Source: Algoriphagus aquimarinus
Lineage (GTDB): Bacteria > Bacteroidota > Bacteroidia > Cytophagales > Cyclobacteriaceae
Length of the DNA stretch: 64,000 bases
Direction of reading: 5' to 3'
NCBI RefSeq assembly: GCF_007997215.1
Contig: NZ_VORW01000001.1
Span: 124,001-188,000, forward strand
Below the pieces are notes generated by a model. The model ran no database searches. It had not been told where the DNA came from and saw only the letters and a list, made by a program, of their open reading frames with translations. A program made the translations under genes and the position numbers. The stretch's first letter is position 1, and every line of letters starts with the position of its first letter. Positions 62,652-64,000 of this stretch are shown piece after piece.

Positions 62652-63317
62652 TCAATCGAGATCTTTCCAATGCAGCTGGTTTAGCTGATAAAAGGACTCT
62701 ACTCCCTTTTGTTTAGGCTTAAATGTCCGGACGGTTTGAATGATCGCTTGCGAAATGCAGTAGGTTCGAAGTGAAAAGGTGAAAATCGATTCCTTAGAGA
62801 CCTTATTCTTTTTAGGGTTTTTAAGCTGAACACAATCATTGTACAAATAATACCCGCAGTTCCGATCATAAACCAGATCCTGAACTTTACAATCCATCAC
62901 CCTTCCCAAAATCGAGGTGCTAAAAACGGTATTGATCTTGGCCTTTTTTGAGACCTTCCTGAATGCTTGGGTCAGCAAGCTCAAGTCAAACTCAGCCCCG
63001 ATGATCAAGAAGCCAGCTTCATCAAATGAGATTCTGGATTTGAACTGATTGGCAAAACAGATCAGGGAAGCATAGGAATCAGAGACAAAAATTGTCCGCG
63101 AATCTTCTGAAAGATTAAGGACAGAAATTCCTCTGGAAGCCTGCTTATTCCGGTAAAGGCTCAGTATTTCACAATCCACTTTTCCGCCTTGCTCATCAAA
63201 AAAATCGAAAACGATCTGGCCCGTTTGATCCTGATGGGCAAACTTGGAAAACAGACCTTGGATAGCCTTATCCACCCCTTTGTAGCTCAAAATATCAAAG
63301 GTCTCTGTCAAAGCCAT
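62652..63317 (-). CDS. Hypothetical protein of mobile element
   Basis: 221 residues, soluble, without Cys clusters or signal. Motifs such as FFDEQGGKVDCEILSLYRNK and SDSYASLICFANQFKSR suggest a compact alpha/beta domain of PELOTA- or toprim-like shape, but the family is not identified. The stop lies 39 bp before the next gene, and the start overlaps the upstream gene by 23 bp. Probably co-transcribed in a conjugation-related operon. Confidence 0.6.
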   Translation of the reverse strand: MALTETFDILSYKGVDKAIQGLFSKFAHQDQTGQIVFDFFDEQGGKVDCEILSLYRNKQASRGISVLNLSEDSRTIFVSDSYASLICFANQFKSRISFDEAGFLIIGAEFDLSLLTQAFRKVSKKAKINTVFSTSILGRVMDCKVQDLVYDRNCGYYLYNDCVQLKNPKKNKVSKESIFTFSLRTYCISQAIIQTVRTFKPKQKGVESFYQLNQLHWKDLD

Positions 63318-63984
63318 TTTCTTGTCCGAAGCGTTTTCTTGGGTTCTTTCCTTCCTCCGTATCGATGCTGTTTAGCCGCTTGATGACATTGATATCGAAT
63401 TCATCCCTAATCGCTTTTGGGAGTGAGGAATCTGCCGAAATCTTGGAGTATTCCTCCTTGATGTTGTTCAAATCACGGATTGCATCCCTGTCATTTGGGT
63501 TTCGGGAAATTCGTCGCTCTGCTTGTTTTTGAACCTCCTTGATGGCTTGAAGGTATCCTTCGCTATACGCTTTATTCTCCTGGCTCTCCTTTCCTAGCAA
63601 TTTCTGAACACCGGTGATCAATAGGTAGGACAAGCCCCCATCAATCAAAACTGAAAGGACTAACCCGGATTTATTTGATCTGAGTCCCTTAGGAGCAGAT
63701 GGCGAAAGTTGAAATGCTGTCCCATCTGCCAACAGCACCGTTTCCCCTTCCTTGTATGTCTTCTTTTGGTGTGGATCGAGTTCTTGCCCATTAACCGATT
63801 GAGGAGCTTTGATGTCTCGGGGATTGTAGGAGAGAAATTGTTTGGTTCGCTGATCGTACTCGATAATGTCGGTCTGAATGTTTCCTTCTTTGTCCACATA
63901 GCTTTTTTTGATGTTGGCCAATTCTTTCCGGACCAGCTGATTCCGCTCAGAGTCATTCAAACTGGGATGTCGGTTCGGTTCCAT
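63295..63984 (-). CDS. Membrane-associated hypothetical protein of conjugative element (may extend beyond window)
   Basis: 229 residues from the ATG at 63984; the frame remains open to the window end, so a further upstream start is possible. One hydrophobic segment (SGLVLSVLIDGGLSYLLITG) sits mid-protein between an N-terminal polar domain and a C-terminal charged helical domain (LQAIKEVQKQAERRISRNP). Proteins with GLRSNKSGLVLSVLIDGGLSYLL-like segments (written here in part) occur in Bacteroidota mobile elements. Function unknown. Confidence 0.6.
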   Translation of the reverse strand: MEPNRHPSLNDSERNQLVRKELANIKKSYVDKEGNIQTDIIEYDQRTKQFLSYNPRDIKAPQSVNGQELDPHQKKTYKEGETVLLADGTAFQLSPSAPKGLRSNKSGLVLSVLIDGGLSYLLITGVQKLLGKESQENKAYSEGYLQAIKEVQKQAERRISRNPNDRDAIRDLNNIKEEYSKISADSSLPKAIRDEFDINVIKRLNSIDTEEGKNPRKRFGQENGFDRDL

Positions 63985-64000
63985 GTAAACCGGATCAATC

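Overview
The window looks like a Bacteroidota chromosome or large mobile replicon, most likely from a Cyclobacteriaceae-type organism (Algoriphagus/Belliella-like). This is inferred from the SusD-like protein, FecA-like TonB receptors, DUF4856/imelysin/HTTM genes, DUF3347, DUF2911 and haem-binding-domain proteins, AT-rich leaders and TAnnTTTG-type promoters. No rRNA, complete tRNA, CRISPR array or complete transposase was seen.

Layout: (1) 0-3.5 kb: the end of a SusD-like gene and its terminator, then a palindrome-dense leader driving a class-II Fic-like gene with a degenerate active site. Two 18-bp direct repeats resembling a tRNA 3' end flank this unit. (2) 3.5-7.9 kb: two 5'-nucleotidase-family metallophosphatases around a TlpA-like thioredoxin, with a decayed DsbD fragment. 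(3) 8-14.3 kb: a tripartite RND efflux operon (TolC, pump, adaptor). (4) 14.7-24.2 kb: a TonB receptor, two His-rich small proteins and a CusBAC/CzcBAC-like heavy-metal RND operon. (5) 24.6-30.8 kb: a tightly packed DUF4856-imelysin-HTTM-TonB receptor operon behind twin palindromic operators, probably an iron-acquisition system. (6) 30.8-32.3 kb: a gene graveyard with a HAD dehalogenase broken by an in-frame stop, a truncated RhuM gene and orphan fragments.

(7) 32.8-48.3 kb: a mobile defence/resistance island. It begins with an ArdC-type antirestriction protein, followed by a MerTP/ArsR cassette between two ~385-bp direct repeats that fold into long hairpins. Next come a membrane HEPN/LprI-like fusion, a type III restriction-modification operon with an embedded RhuM gene, an XRE regulator, and an ImmA/IrrE peptidase - 138-aa protein - sigma-like module. 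A divergent type II-short CBASS operon follows (58-aa basic protein, Cap5 HNH-SAVED nuclease, CD-NTase, stand-alone E2). A 25-bp repeat occurs at both edges of this cargo.

(8) 49-59.8 kb: a copper-handling island on the minus strand: DUF305 lipoprotein, cytosolic Cys-rich copper storage protein, multicopper oxidase fused to a CopB-like barrel, CPH-type Cu P-ATPase, DUF2911, haem-binding-domain and DUF3347 proteins, a second multicopper oxidase, an HMA-DUF3347 chaperone and a Cys-rich small protein. (9) 59.8-64 kb: hypothetical genes and three genes typical of Bacteroidota conjugative elements, running off the window end.

Taken together, the window is an accessory region combining metal efflux and detoxification (RND, mer, copper), metal uptake (two TonB systems) and anti-phage defence (type III R-M, CBASS and associated regulators), with many signs of repeated insertion and decay. 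Functions are assigned by reading protein motifs; no database search was possible.
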